Assembly (NCBI GenBank): GCA_000585015.1
Contig: JFAX01000014.1
Coordinates: forward strand, 9,831 to 50,925
Source of the DNA: Candidatus Accumulibacter adjunctus
GTDB taxonomy: Bacteria; Pseudomonadota; Gammaproteobacteria; Burkholderiales; Rhodocyclaceae
Direction: 5' to 3'
Length of the DNA: 41,095 nucleotides
Shown here one piece after another: positions 35,101-39,586 of this stretch (position 1 is its first letter; the number at the start of each line of letters is the position of its first letter). Position numbers and translations under genes: made by a program. Under the pieces are notes generated by a model. That model was not told the DNA's origin, ran no database searches, and saw only the letters and a list, made by a program, of their open reading frames with translations.

Positions 35101-35674
35101 GCTGGTTCCGGCTACCGTGACTTCCGAACTCCTTAGCAGCGCTATTGCGGACTACCGGACGCTGGCGACGTCAGCGCCCGGAATCGTTGGCAAACTGGGA
35201 GTCGGATGGACCGCGGGCGTGGAGACAGTCGCCCACGCGTCGAGTCGGTCAGCAGCGAATTTCTTGTACCACGGAGGGCCAAGCTTCTCGTTTTCGGCTA
35301 GTGCAGATTCAATTAGCATCACGTTTTATCAGATGATTCTCTGGAATCTCCCAACTCTTGATTATTGGGCGCGTAGCGGACCAACCTTCAGCGCAAGCGG
35401 GACCTCCCCATTGTGCGCTTTCGGTGGTATGGCTTGCTTGTCAGGCGGATATGTGTGGAGCGGTGGCACACATGGCCCAGTTGGAGGAATCACGTTCACC
35501 GCATCAACTGGCCTCGGTACGCGGAACACCGGCGGTTTCAGCTTCGGCGTCACGCGAACGTCGACCGCTGGCCCTTACAATACGACTCAAGCAATGGGGG
35601 CTGTCGAGCCGCTACTTGTTGGGGCACTTCCACCGTTCGGGATTCTTTTGAATCTTAAGGCACATGGCTATTAA
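23111..35674 (+). CDS. Giant dockerin-, PKD-, He_PIG-, kelch-, PASTA-, LamG- and RHS-repeat surface protein
   Basis: A single frame encodes 4187 residues. GGGAG at 23096-23100 favours ATG 23111; ATG 23102 sits too close to it. Approximate order: signal peptide 1-24; dockerin-like EF loops with four Cys 27-88 (DVDADGDIDLND, DPDQNGLINSID); six PKD domains 92-652; He_PIG 653-745; kelch propeller 757-1100; He_PIG 1103-1182; PASTA split by a foreign ~180-residue domain 1183-1428; PASTA to 1494; He_PIG 1497-1589; He_PIG split by a choice-of-anchor-like domain to about 1855; two He_PIG to 2044; LamG-like 2047-2263; PKD 2269-2357; He_PIG; PASTA; Big_2 2527-2609; an Ig-like linker; RHS N-terminal region from about 2711; several dozen YD repeats; RHS core near 3823 (YGFDGHGSVRYLTD) ending in DPLG at 3925-3928. 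The last ~258 residues are AT-richer and unrecognised (SFSFSASADSISITF). No obvious immunity gene follows. It is probably a surface-displayed adhesin or toxin carrier. Confidence 0.9.
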   Translation: MFRRTKHWLGLLLFWFVLAGQTWAMPCDVDADGDIDLNDLNLIQQAILARAKVSGVDDPRDPDQNGLINSIDGRLCALRCTRAKCGTVNQAPFANAGPDQTVKVGDPVVLSGAASSDPDGDPLRYTWTFSSRPPASLASLLDAATVAPRFTADKPGQYLIQLIVSDGKLNSLPDTVIISTENSRPIANAGPDQSVRVGTLVTLNGGHSTDVDGDPLTYTWQLASVPPGSGATLSNPNTVNPTLLIDQPGSYLIALTVSDGQVPSLPDTVAVTTENSPPVANAGANQSIPLGVTITLDGSRSSDVDGDPLTFRWSLLARPPGSTAVLGNPSSVSPGFNADAPGTYVAQLIVNDGNVDSAPASVTLTTANAAPIAHAGPDQSVPLGSTATLDGSASRDPEGAALSYTWSLTGRPAGSNASLSGSDTVNPSFTLDRPGNYVAQLIVGDGHLASAPDTVTVSTSNSRPVADAGAAQTVTAGTAVQLDGSASRDADGDPITFAWSLTTQPPGSNAAIAPADRVSPSFIPDLAGTYIAQLIVSDGQLSSLPATVVITVAAANRKPIAVAEAIPTQTTVGSPVVLKGSASSDPDGDPLTWSWSIALRPGGSNASVVSPTTAQTSFVPDVPGVYTIQLVVRDGKVDSVPALVVVQVQALNHPPVITSTPVTTATVGQPYSYAAEAIDPDLGDVLTWSLLTAPSGMSIDPASGLVSWTPAVGQVGNPTVSVRVADQGGLLATQDFEIAVREPNHPPVITFAGIAPQWTKLAPTGTPPTPRSHVSSAYDPLTDRMIVFAGVQPGDLKTNEVWVLINAAGRAGPPEWQRLAPTGTLPGPRHIAMTAYDATANRLIMHGGCPENCGTAFVDTWVLTNANGLGGTPEWIQLPSGTSDLTAGHAYDPITNRLILFGGATPAAPFNDTSAVRVLVDANGIGEPRWIDLSPLGTRPPPRSELYALGYDGVNNRLLVFGGYRWRGIEYNDVWVLQHANGLGGAPEWQQLAPDGTAPDPRANMPSHYDPNSNRLIVFGGLRQGATPAAVFDETWVLSNANGLDGTPRWSRLASSGAIPAPRRSHAAVYDPRSNRLVTGLGYNDLSGETLNDAWVLSNASGNCTAGQPCTFKAMGTDPDAGDVLTYSLDAAPAGMTIDAASGAIIWTPASAQIGNHAVTVRVTDRGGLFATQTFTATVAPVAVPNVVGLAPEWAESFISAADLTVGTKTSQGGAITLNFDSLPSRQGWAYEAAFNPVSEERIFSLASGRLIQNSIGIPMTGHDHNAYRMVVDISPRLPFAAEIAASVLEEQATYSFGFCFDIETKPRLFGVGVGQSGLLAQGTPASLGSTTVAQLHTYRMSGTGGGAFTFSLDGEARSSGIGSPAIPPLAASSLLFGDCTGGNNARAEITAYSFTQPRVVGQNPPAGTLVPNKTAVDLTIVDGPATETVPNVIGLSQPAAEAAIVTANLKPGAVTSAPHPTIPAGQVSDQSPLPGIHVPKDTPVAIVMSTGPPAPVNVAPIITSAPVLTATAGQPYGYQVTATDANAGDALAYSLTTAPPGMQINPATGVIDWTPAAAQIGSHPVTVRVTDPGGLFDEQSFSINVSAPPPVNLPPAFTSTPIITATVGQPYTYDVNSTDDRTCENGNLILNGSFEQSSLIGVGTLLAGSTAITHWTVGGVTIDHTSFPYHWNASDGIFSIDLEGSNQPDNRGTIFQTFATCRGQPYRVLFDLSGNPASGPLVKGGQVTAASDSMTFQYDIGSVGWAANATTIRYVLQEFEFTATASSTTLEFSSLGSTGYGPVIDNVRVIPVNGSLAYSLPTAPAGMMINAVTGLVTWTPMLAQVGSHDVTVRVTDTGGLSAEQSFTIVVVAPPPVNHPPSFTSSPVVTATVGQPYAYQITASDPDAGDVLTYSHPTAPAGMTINPTTGLITWTPALAQVGKPNVTVRVTDQGGLFTEQGFTITVTAPAPVNQPPSFTSTPVTSAAAGSPFTYLVTATDPDPGDTLTYSLTTAPPGMTINAASGLIQWTPAAGQAGGHPVAIKVQDAGGLSDTQSFTVTVGAVLACAPPPAGLTSWWAGEGDAVDRANINHGSLENGTAIAAGRVGQAFRFDGADDLIRIASGRTIGFGGPFAVEFWFNPTNTIHTGSPNQMLLAKGRYLESGANAPVAIQVLGGDGRLLVRMPPAPALVSTTDTWPAGAWQHVALTWNGARYRLYINGSEEASLDNAFSILDSSDPITLGNADGFAAAGYAGLLDEVTLYNRALTAAEVTALHGAGALGKCTASYSRADAGPDQAVEVAATVTLDGSASRAFDGVALTYQWTLSGRPAGSAAILNNASAVNASFVADQPGSYTAELVVTNAGRTSAPDSVRITAAKLNHPPTITSSAITAATAGAAYAYQVTASDPDAGDTLGFSLTTFPAGMSINAASGLIQWSPSAGQIGSHNVSVRVQDSGGLFDLQSFLVVVVAAPVPISVPNVVGQEQAAAQAAITAASLTVGTIGAATSDSVPAGRVISQSPAAGTVVNSGSAVNLVISSGPPGPSVSSIRLTPHNPLLLTGQTQAFLATGILSNGSSLPLTAGVAWQSSDPSVATIDANGVATALAAGSTTIRATQGAASGEALFTVAQAVADGTLPIAQITAPADGASVASAVPIVGTASDANFLKYLIEIAPFETGVFSTLHVGTAPVSNGTLATLDPTTLVNDLYVVRLTVIDKADNRTQTEITVQLTRDKKVGNFTLAFQDLNVPMAGIPISVVRSYDSRDKTKGDFGIGWRLDVQSLRLRVTGIPGDGWRIDRTGGVLNRLYSLKETRAHKVAITLPDGKVEEFTLTPVPDSQRFSTLDATSAVYSPGAQTRGTLQPVGGTDLIIVGAQPGAVQLLTPGYELYNPAEYEYTTPEGQVILISRSEGVKQIRDRSGNTVSFAPGGIIHSAGKSITFARDGQGRISTVTDPMGNAQTYAYDINGDLASHTDAEGRRTSFLYNYEHGLIEIQDPRGVRPIRNEYDAAGRLIKSIDAYGKEITYTHDLGANRELITDRLGNTTIHVYDDLGNVTQTADPLGGVTNRSYDARGNTLSETDPLGRTRTTTYDGQDNRLTETDPLGQTTRYTYNSNRQVLTITDALGRTTSNAYDANGNLTSSTDPAGQVTTYTYDARGLQTTRTDPLGNVTQYAYDASGNLASETDPLGRVTSYSYDANGNRLTQSTTRSTAGGPETLSTRFTYDKANRLTETTHPDGSITRVAYNAIGKQSVTTDPLGRETKFDYDDMGRLTRTTYPDGSSESSAYDAEGRRTGSTDRAGRTTTSTYDPLGRLIETIAPDGSRTTTTYDAAGQVLASTDARGNVTGYEYDAAGRRSKVTDAAGAATLFTYDALGNQIQVTDANAHSVGFQYDASNRRTRTTYADGTFDQVSYDALGRQTAKTDQAGKTTQFAYDALGRLTSVTDALGQITRYGYDEQGNQLTQTDAEGRTTSFAYDRMGRRIKRTLPLGQSETFSYDAAGNLRTKTDFNGRTTTYTYDTVNRLTRKTPDGSLGQPPVVFSFTPSGQRASMQDASGSTTYSYDNRDRLLSKATPQGTLSYSYDAAGNLTRIQSNHAGGAAMDYAYDARNRLASVTDAEGRVTTYSYDAVGNLAGFLYPNGVQTTYTYNPLNRLTNVTGARGGTTIAGYTYTLGPSGNRTAVTEASGRRVDYTYDDLYRLRSETISADPAGPNGAIAYTYDRVGNRLTRVSTVAGIADQSFNYDFNDRLDGEGYDNNGNTLTSGGRTFGYDFENHLTSADGGVSFVYNGDGIRVAKTVGGVTTGFLVDERNPTGYAQVLEEIVGGAVERSYTYGLKLISQKQASGVSFYGFDGHGSVRYLTDASGSVTDKYSYEAFGNSVGQTGATLNAYLYAGEQFLDDIGGYGLRARVYYPARARFDTVDPSPGDPRTPSTNNTYLYAAADPVNRYDPLGLFSVTELGAVTAITSILSTVSYRVFFPSNRSRRNWPDAVGYGVSITGSINPVSAVFWTGVLAAAASTAGLVPATVTSELLSSAIADYRTLATSAPGIVGKLGVGWTAGVETVAHASSRSAANFLYHGGPSFSFSASADSISITFYQMILWNLPTLDYWARSGPTFSASGTSPLCAFGGMACLSGGYVWSGGTHGPVGGITFTASTGLGTRNTGGFSFGVTRTSTAGPYNTTQAMGAVEPLLVGALPPFGILLNLKAHGY

Positions 35675-35897
35675 CCAAAAATCGTGCTAAGGGGATCAAA
35701 GGGGCGAGAAAAGCCGGGGTCAGAAAAGCCGCAGTCAAACCTGGGGTCAGGTCTTGCTTCTGAACCAATTCCCTTGTAGAGTTGCTGCATAAAGCAATAC
35801 GGGACGCAGTTCAAGTCGGCGTCAGACTTCAATTGTCTCCGGTGTAGTGCCCTTTTCTTATGGTGGGTGTCGCCCGATGTGCGGCACGGAGGCTCGG
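35675..35897. repeat. Intergenic with GGGGTCA-type repeat fragment
   Basis: Bases 35715-35763 contain tandem-like GGGGTCAG/AAAAGCCG pieces ending in GGGGTCAGGTCTTGCTTCTG. The end resembles the tail of the dispersed element found at 37473, 38764 and 40808. No gene or convincing terminator follows the giant RHS gene. GGAGG at 35888-35892 is the ribosome site of the next gene. Confidence 0.55.
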
Positions 35898-36200
35898 ATG
35901 GTACACAAGGATCTCGAACTGCCGGCGACTGAGCTTCCGGGCTATTGCCGGCGCAATGGCATTAGCCGCCTGGAACTCTTCGGTTCGGCAACCCGCGTAG
36001 ACTTCGAGCCGCAGAGCGATGTGGATCTGCTGGTGGAATTTAGGCCGGAGGCCAGGATCGGCTTTCTCGCCTTGAGTCGCATGCAGCGCGAGCTGTCCGC
36101 TTTGTTCGGACGTAGCGTTGATCTGGTGCCGCGTGCTGGCCTCAAACCGGTGATAGCGGAATCGGTTCTCAAGGAGGCCGAGCCACTCTATGCGGACTAA
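35898..36200 (+). CDS. mntA: MntA-type nucleotidyltransferase antitoxin
   Basis: This 100-residue MNT-fold protein carries the nucleotidyltransferase signature G29-S30 (ELFGSATRVDF) followed by S-D41-V-D43 (PQSDVDLLVEF). In the MntA-HepT system this enzyme uses ATP to AMPylate a tyrosine next to the HepT active site and thereby switches off the toxin. The downstream partner has exactly the expected motif and overlaps by 11 bp, so coupling is likely. GGAGG (35888-35892) at five bases' distance selects ATG 35898; the upstream ATG at 35847 has no such site. All key residues are present. Confidence 0.93.
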   Translation: MVHKDLELPATELPGYCRRNGISRLELFGSATRVDFEPQSDVDLLVEFRPEARIGFLALSRMQRELSALFGRSVDLVPRAGLKPVIAESVLKEAEPLYAD

Positions 36201-36558
36201 CGAATTGTATCTATTGGATATCGTTCAAGCTGCCGATTCCATAGCGCAGTTCGTGGCGGGCATGGAGGAGGAGCAGTTTGTCGGTGATGACCTGGTGCGC
36301 AGCGCGGTGCTGCACAAACTCGCGGTAATTGGGGAAGCGGCGGCCCGTGTCTCGAGCGAACTCAAGCACTCGTATCCCGGAATCCCTTGGGCCGATATCG
36401 TCGGATTTCGCAACATCGCGGTTCATGCTTACTTCTCGGTCGATTGGGGACTCGTATGGAACGCGGCGGTGTTCGACGCGCCAACGCTGAAGTGCGACAT
36501 CGAGGCGATCGTGAAGACCCGGCACGTGCCGCAAATGCAGGTGAAGCCTGGTCGATGA
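36190..36558 (+). CDS. hepT: HepT-type HEPN RNase toxin
   Basis: This 122-residue helical HEPN protein is the toxin of the MntA-HepT pair. The catalytic RX4HXY motif is intact as R74-N-I-A-V-H79-A-Y81 (GFRNIAVHAYF); Y81 is the residue that MntA AMPylates in studied systems. The first helices (LYLLDIVQAADSIAQFVAGM) and the segment KLAVIGEAAARVSSELK match the DUF86 profile. The start lies inside mntA. A repeat of the RAYT-associated family begins six bases after the stop, so the module sits right against a mobile repeat but has not been damaged. Confidence 0.93.
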   Translation: MRTNELYLLDIVQAADSIAQFVAGMEEEQFVGDDLVRSAVLHKLAVIGEAAARVSSELKHSYPGIPWADIVGFRNIAVHAYFSVDWGLVWNAAVFDAPTLKCDIEAIVKTRHVPQMQVKPGR

Positions 36559-36563
36559 AGTCA

Positions 36564-36620
36564 GGAAAAACGGGGGCAGACCACGTTTTCTGAAATAGTC
36601 GGTTTTCGCTGGTTGTGCAG
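36564..36620 (+). repeat. RAYT-associated dispersed repeat, copy 1
   Basis: The core reads GGCAGACCACGTTTTCTG, then GTCGGTTTTCGCTGGTTGTG. The same core recurs at 37473, 38764 and 39511 with few changes, always after a run of A residues. Here the longer 3' extension seen in other copies is missing, although CAGGCGGGGTCAGG at 36653-36666 looks like a stray piece of it. Confidence 0.85.
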
Positions 36621-36903
36621 TGAGTACGGAGATAGGAAGCAAGCACGGGTCACAGGCGGGGTCAGGTATTTCTTTTTGCCTTCCACAGTGATCGGGAAAC
36701 GAGATGAAGGAAATGTGCGCATTGTTGCCAAAAGCACTGGAGCTTGTCGGATGTGCGAGCGAGGTTACTCGTCACCCGGTCAGCTCCGGTCCGAGAATAG
36801 GGAACAGAACCCGATTATCTTGCCTTCCCCAGCCCGTCGTGACATCATAGTCGCGGCGTGACGGGGATCTACCGCGCCCGGCGCTCCACGAGGAGGGTGA
36901 GCC
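36621..36903. other. Intergenic, repeat debris
   Basis: Apart from a short GGCGGGGTCAGG repeat piece I recognise no gene here. A strong AGGAGG ribosome site (36890-36895) at the right end serves the next gene. Confidence 0.4.
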
Positions 36904-37173
36904 TTGCCAACGATCAGCATGTTCTATGGCATTTTGGTATCGATGTACGCACTGGATATCGAGAAACACCACGCTGCTCACATACACGTACGCTACAACG
37001 AGTTTAAGGTTGTCCTTGGCATTCCTGAAGGTGAGGTGCTCGAAGGCAGCCTTCCGGCCCGCCAGATGAAGCTCGTCCAAGCGTGGATCGAGCTTCACCG
37101 CGACGAGCTGATGGCCGACTGGCTGCTTGCTTCCAGCGGTCAGACGCCTTACAGGATCGATCCCCTGCGCTGA
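36904..37173 (+). CDS. DUF4160 protein (putative toxin of a DUF4160/DUF2442 pair)
   Basis: This 89-residue protein matches the DUF4160 pattern: PTISMFYGILVSMYALD at the N-terminus, HHAAHIHVRYNEFKVVL in the middle and EGSLPARQMKLVQAWIELH in the conserved C-terminal helix. The family is almost always followed by a DUF2442 protein, as here, and the two are regarded as a likely toxin-antitoxin module. Biochemistry is not known to me. The start is TTG 36904: the family sequence begins MPTIS, and AGGAGG lies eight bases upstream, so the rare start is well supported. The next gene begins 11 bp after the stop. Confidence 0.82.
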   Translation: MPTISMFYGILVSMYALDIEKHHAAHIHVRYNEFKVVLGIPEGEVLEGSLPARQMKLVQAWIELHRDELMADWLLASSGQTPYRIDPLR

Positions 37174-37184
37174 AGGAGATGGCC

Positions 37185-37421
37185 ATGACACCCGATGTGG
37201 TCCGCGTCAGACCGCTACCCGACTATCAGCTCGAGGCGGAGTTCGCTACGGGTGAATGGCGTGTGTTCGACATGCGGCCGTACCTGGCTTATCCCGCATT
37301 CGCAGCCCTTGCGGAGGGCTCGCTGTTCATGAAGGCCCATGTCGTCCTCGGAACCGTCGCGTGGACCGACGAGATCGACATCTCGCCGGATACCTTGTAT
37401 TTGTGCGGCCTTCCCGTGTGA
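37185..37421 (+). CDS. DUF2442 protein (putative antitoxin partner)
   Basis: This 78-residue protein has the DUF2442 layout: VRVRPLPDYQLEAEFATGEW, then RVFDMRPYLAYPAF and VAWTDEIDISPDTLYLCG. The family is small, acidic and mostly beta, and occurs next to DUF4160 proteins or alone in TA-rich regions. AAGGAG (37173-37178) is placed correctly for ATG 37185; the closer ATG 37179 has no spacing. It forms a short operon with the DUF4160 gene. The stop is followed within about 50 bp by a dispersed repeat. Confidence 0.82.
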   Translation: MTPDVVRVRPLPDYQLEAEFATGEWRVFDMRPYLAYPAFAALAEGSLFMKAHVVLGTVAWTDEIDISPDTLYLCGLPV

Positions 37422-37472
37422 TGACACCAATGGACAGCGCAAGAAGGGAGACGCAAGAAGGCGCAAGCAAAG

Positions 37473-37640
37473 GGGAAAAAGGGGGACAGACCACGTTTTC
37501 TGCTATCGTCGGTTTTCGTTGGTTGGGCAGGGGCGGGGTCAAGAGGTGAAGTCACAATCAGGCGAACAGGCGGGGTCAGGAACAGGCGGGGTCTTGTTTC
37601 TGAGATGCCTCCATCCTGAGTTCGTCTATGGCACGCCTCC
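37473..37640 (+). repeat. RAYT-associated dispersed repeat, copy 2 (long form)
   Basis: The core (GGGACAGACCACGTTTTCTG, then CTATCGTCGGTTTTCGTTGG) is followed by GAAGTCACAATCAGGCGAAC, AGGCGGGGTC and GTCTTGTTTCTGA. It then runs into CATCCTGAGTTCGTCTATGG and a transposase start. Copy 3 at 38764 repeats the entire arrangement, which shows that the unit moved or was copied as one piece of about 200 bp including the 5' end of a RAYT gene. Confidence 0.85.
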
Positions 37641-37755
37641 TCGAATGGAATTACCCGGCGCGAGTTATCGCGTGACGTCACACGGTGACCGGCGCAACCT
37701 GATCTCTGTGGCTCGCGATTCGCCGATCGCGCTGCTCGTGGCAGGTAGCTCGCGT
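37628..37755 (+). pseudogene. RAYT (Y1 transposase) N-terminal remnant 1
   Basis: In the frame one base off the ATG at 37628, the sequence reads PPRMELPGASYRVTSHGDRR, then NLIS and later SPIALLVAGSS. This is the MARPLRIEFPGALYHVTSRGNRR start of REP-associated tyrosine transposases. A base is missing near codon 5 relative to the family, and the HUH and Tyr motifs are absent, so it is a 5' fragment only. Confidence 0.75.
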
Positions 37756-37876
37756 TTCGCGAATCAGGCGTGCAGCGCCTTGAGTGCTACATCCGGCGCA
37801 GTCAACACGATCTTGAGCCAGCGCTGCGGGGTCAGATCTAACATCCCAACACCGGGCGAAACATGCTACGCCTGCC

Positions 37877-37930
37877 ATGGCTCGACCGCCAAGGCTGGAA
37901 TTTTCCGGGGCTGTTTATCATTCCAGAAAG
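37877..37930 (+). pseudogene. RAYT N-terminal remnant 2
   Basis: ATG 37877 starts MARPPRLEFSGAVYH, an in-frame RAYT beginning of a different subtype from remnant 1. Similarity stops after about 15 codons. A short GGGGTCAGATCTAACATCCC segment precedes it at 37829-37848, again a repeat-like piece. The interval 37756-38045 otherwise holds nothing recognisable. Confidence 0.65.
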
Positions 37931-38045
37931 CCGTCGGTGCCCTACGCGTGTCCATGTCGCACGGCTCGCGCCGATGACAGATCTGTGGTTGCCCGAAAAG
38001 GGGAACCACTGATTGCTTTGATGGTAGCGATCTTGCGTGGGCGTC

Positions 38046-38067
38046 TTCCTTGCGGTAAGGTAAGGAA
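38046..38067. promoter_or_regulatory. Candidate operator of the AbrB/PIN module
   Basis: The inverted repeat TTCCTT-N10-AAGGAA lies 20 bp before the antitoxin start. The inner AAGG copies make it partly repetitive. AbrB/MazE-fold antitoxins repress their own promoters at such palindromes. An AAAGGT ribosome site (38076-38081) follows. Confidence 0.4.
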
Positions 38068-38087
38068 ATTGCAACAAAGGTACGCCT

Positions 38088-38330
38088 ATGAGCACCGCAA
38101 CCCTTACGAGCAAAGGCCAGATTACGGTCCCTGCCGCTGTGCGAACGGCGCTGGGCGTTGGCGCTGGAGACCGGGTGGAGTTCGTCGAGATTGCCGCCGG
38201 ACGTTACGAAGTCATTGCTGCGACGCGTTCCGTAACGACCTTGAAAGGCATGTTCGGTCAGCCTCGGAAGACAGTGTCGATCGAGGAGATGAACGCGGTG
38301 ATCGCCAAACGTGGTGCCGCCGCCCGATGA
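38088..38330 (+). CDS. SpoVT/AbrB-type antitoxin
   Basis: This 80-residue protein starts with the swapped-hairpin DNA-binding fold: ATLTSKGQITVPAAVRTALG, then VGAGDRVEFVEIAAGRYEV. The acidic and helical C-terminal half would bind the toxin. The downstream PIN toxin starts inside its stop codon (ATGA), so the two are translationally coupled. Sequence and length are normal for AbrB-type VapB antitoxins. An inverted repeat just upstream may be its own binding site. Confidence 0.9.
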   Translation: MSTATLTSKGQITVPAAVRTALGVGAGDRVEFVEIAAGRYEVIAATRSVTTLKGMFGQPRKTVSIEEMNAVIAKRGAAAR

Positions 38331-38722
38331 CTGGCCTGGACACCAATGTCCTCGTGCGCTACATCATGCAGGACGACGCCGAGCAGTCACTGCTGTCTAC
38401 TCGGCTCGTTGAGTCGCTTTCGGTCGAGTCACCCGGGTTTGTGGCACTGATCTCTGTCGTTGAACTCGGCTGGGTGCTCAACTCAGCTTACGACCTTGAT
38501 CGAAACCAGATCGCCGAGGCTTTCGAAGGGCTATTGCGCACGAAGGAGATCGTGGTGGAGCGGGCGGAAACCGTCTGGAAGGCCTTGCGCATCTTTCAGC
38601 GCACCAACGCAGACCTTGCCGATTGCCTGATCGAGCGATCGGCGGCAGCAGCAGGCTGCAGCATGACGGTGACCTTTGATCGTGGCGCAGTCAAGGGTTG
38701 CGGGATGACTTTGGTCACCTGA
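38327..38722 (+). CDS. PIN-domain (VapC-like) RNase toxin
   Basis: This 131-residue protein is the PIN toxin paired with the AbrB-type antitoxin. The acidic residues are D5 (MTGLDTNVLVRY), E46 (SVVELGWVLNS), D96/D99 (TNADLADCLI) and D118 (VTFDRGAVKG), all where the family has them. It would act as a metal-dependent endoribonuclease when free of the antitoxin. ATG 38327 overlaps the antitoxin stop. The module is complete. A dispersed repeat with a RAYT fragment begins about 40 bp after the stop. Confidence 0.92.
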   Translation: MTGLDTNVLVRYIMQDDAEQSLLSTRLVESLSVESPGFVALISVVELGWVLNSAYDLDRNQIAEAFEGLLRTKEIVVERAETVWKALRIFQRTNADLADCLIERSAAAAGCSMTVTFDRGAVKGCGMTLVT

Positions 38723-38763
38723 ACCCGCACGTGCTGTGTCAACCGCCGCCACGGTCTGGGGTG

Positions 38764-38904
38764 CGGAAAAAACCGGGGACAGACCACGTTTTCTGCTATC
38801 GTCGGTTTTCTTTGGTTGGGCAGAGGCGGGGTCAAAAGGTGGAGTCACAATCAGGCGAACAGGCGGGGTCTTGTTTCTGAAATGCCTCCATCCTGAGTTC
38901 GTGT
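38764..38904 (+). repeat. RAYT-associated dispersed repeat, copy 3 (long form)
   Basis: It repeats copy 2 nearly base for base: the GGGGACAGACCACGTTTTCT core, GGTTTTCTTTGGTTGGGCAG, TCACAATCAGGCGAACAGGC, then GGGGTCTTGTTTCTGAAATG and CCTCCATCCTGAGTTCGTG. The internal GGTCAGGAACAGGC segment of copy 2 is absent here, so one copy gained or lost a short tandem piece. Confidence 0.85.
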
Positions 38905-38952
38905 ATGGCACGCCTCCTCGAATGGAATTACCCGGCGCGAGTTATCGCGTGA
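38905..38952 (+). pseudogene. RAYT N-terminal remnant 3
   Basis: Same sequence as remnant 1 (PPRMELPGASYRV) and the same missing base after ATG 38905. Similarity stops at about 38952, earlier than in remnant 1. The following interval to 39210 holds no gene that I recognise. Confidence 0.72.
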
Positions 38953-39210
38953 TTGCGGCGGTGCTGCCAGTCTTGCCTTTGGCCGGCCCCCGAAACCGGG
39001 AAAAGTGGAAAAGGGAGCAGGTACGAACAAGCGTGTTCAGACACAGCGCGAGTAAGCGAGTACAAGACCGGGGGGTCCGGTGATGCCTCCGGCCCCGGCC
39101 GCCAGACAGCGTCGCAGTCAGCTGGAAGCTTGAAGGACTGCCCAGCTGCGTTTCGCCTGCAGCCCTCTCCGATGCTAAACTGCAGTCATTTCGAGGTCAC
39201 GGGAAAACCT

Positions 39211-39474
39211 ATGCCAACCCTCACCTTGCGCGATGTGCCTGCCGATCTGCACCAGTGGTTGAAGGAACAGGCGGGGGGCCACCGCCGTTCGCTCAACCAG
39301 GAGGTCATCAGTCAACTCGATGCGTTGCGGAGCCTTCCCGCCAGCCGGTCTGATGCCGACCTGCGGCTGGCCCGTATCCGCGCGATTGCCACGCGCAGCG
39401 CTCGCCTGCCTGTGCTTGATGAACGCCCCGAGGCCCAGATCCTCGGGCTTGGAGCGGACGGACTGCCGCGCTGA
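39211..39474 (+). CDS. FitA/Arc-type ribbon-helix-helix antitoxin
   Basis: This 87-residue protein begins PTLTLRDVPADLHQWLKEQA and GGHRRSLNQEVISQLDALR, the FitA-like ribbon-helix-helix pattern of antitoxins that pair with PIN toxins. The C-terminal half is charged and would bind the toxin. ATG 39211 is the natural start, as the ribbon strand begins at residue 2. The toxin start follows two bases after the stop, but that gene is cut off after 11-12 codons by a repeat element. The antitoxin is therefore an orphan, intact by sequence. Confidence 0.87.
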   Translation: MPTLTLRDVPADLHQWLKEQAGGHRRSLNQEVISQLDALRSLPASRSDADLRLARIRAIATRSARLPVLDERPEAQILGLGADGLPR

Positions 39475-39476
39475 CG

Positions 39477-39510
39477 ATGGTCGTCGACAGCTCGGCATTG
39501 GTGGCCATCC
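39477..39510 (+). pseudogene. PIN toxin truncated by a RAYT-associated repeat
   Basis: ATG 39477 gives MVVDSSALVAIR, the first strand of a FitB/VapC-type PIN toxin with its first catalytic Asp. After that the sequence is the dispersed repeat (GAGAAAAAGTGGGACAGACC) that leads into the RAYT gene. The frame runs on through the repeat to a stop at 39633, giving a 52-residue hybrid with no PIN content beyond residue 12. The rest of the toxin is not found in the window. Confidence 0.75.
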
Positions 39511-39570
39511 GAGAAAAAGTGGGACAGACCACGTTTTCTGCTATCGTCGGTTTTCGTGGGTTGTGCAGTC
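39511..39570 (+). repeat. RAYT-associated dispersed repeat, copy 4, next to the transposase gene
   Basis: The core GGGACAGACCACGTTTTCTG and CTATCGTCGGTTTTCGTGGG is present and is followed 17 bases later by the RAYT start codon. This links the repeat family physically to a full-length transposase. Confidence 0.88.
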
Positions 39571-39586
39571 AGAAGGTGAGGCGAAG

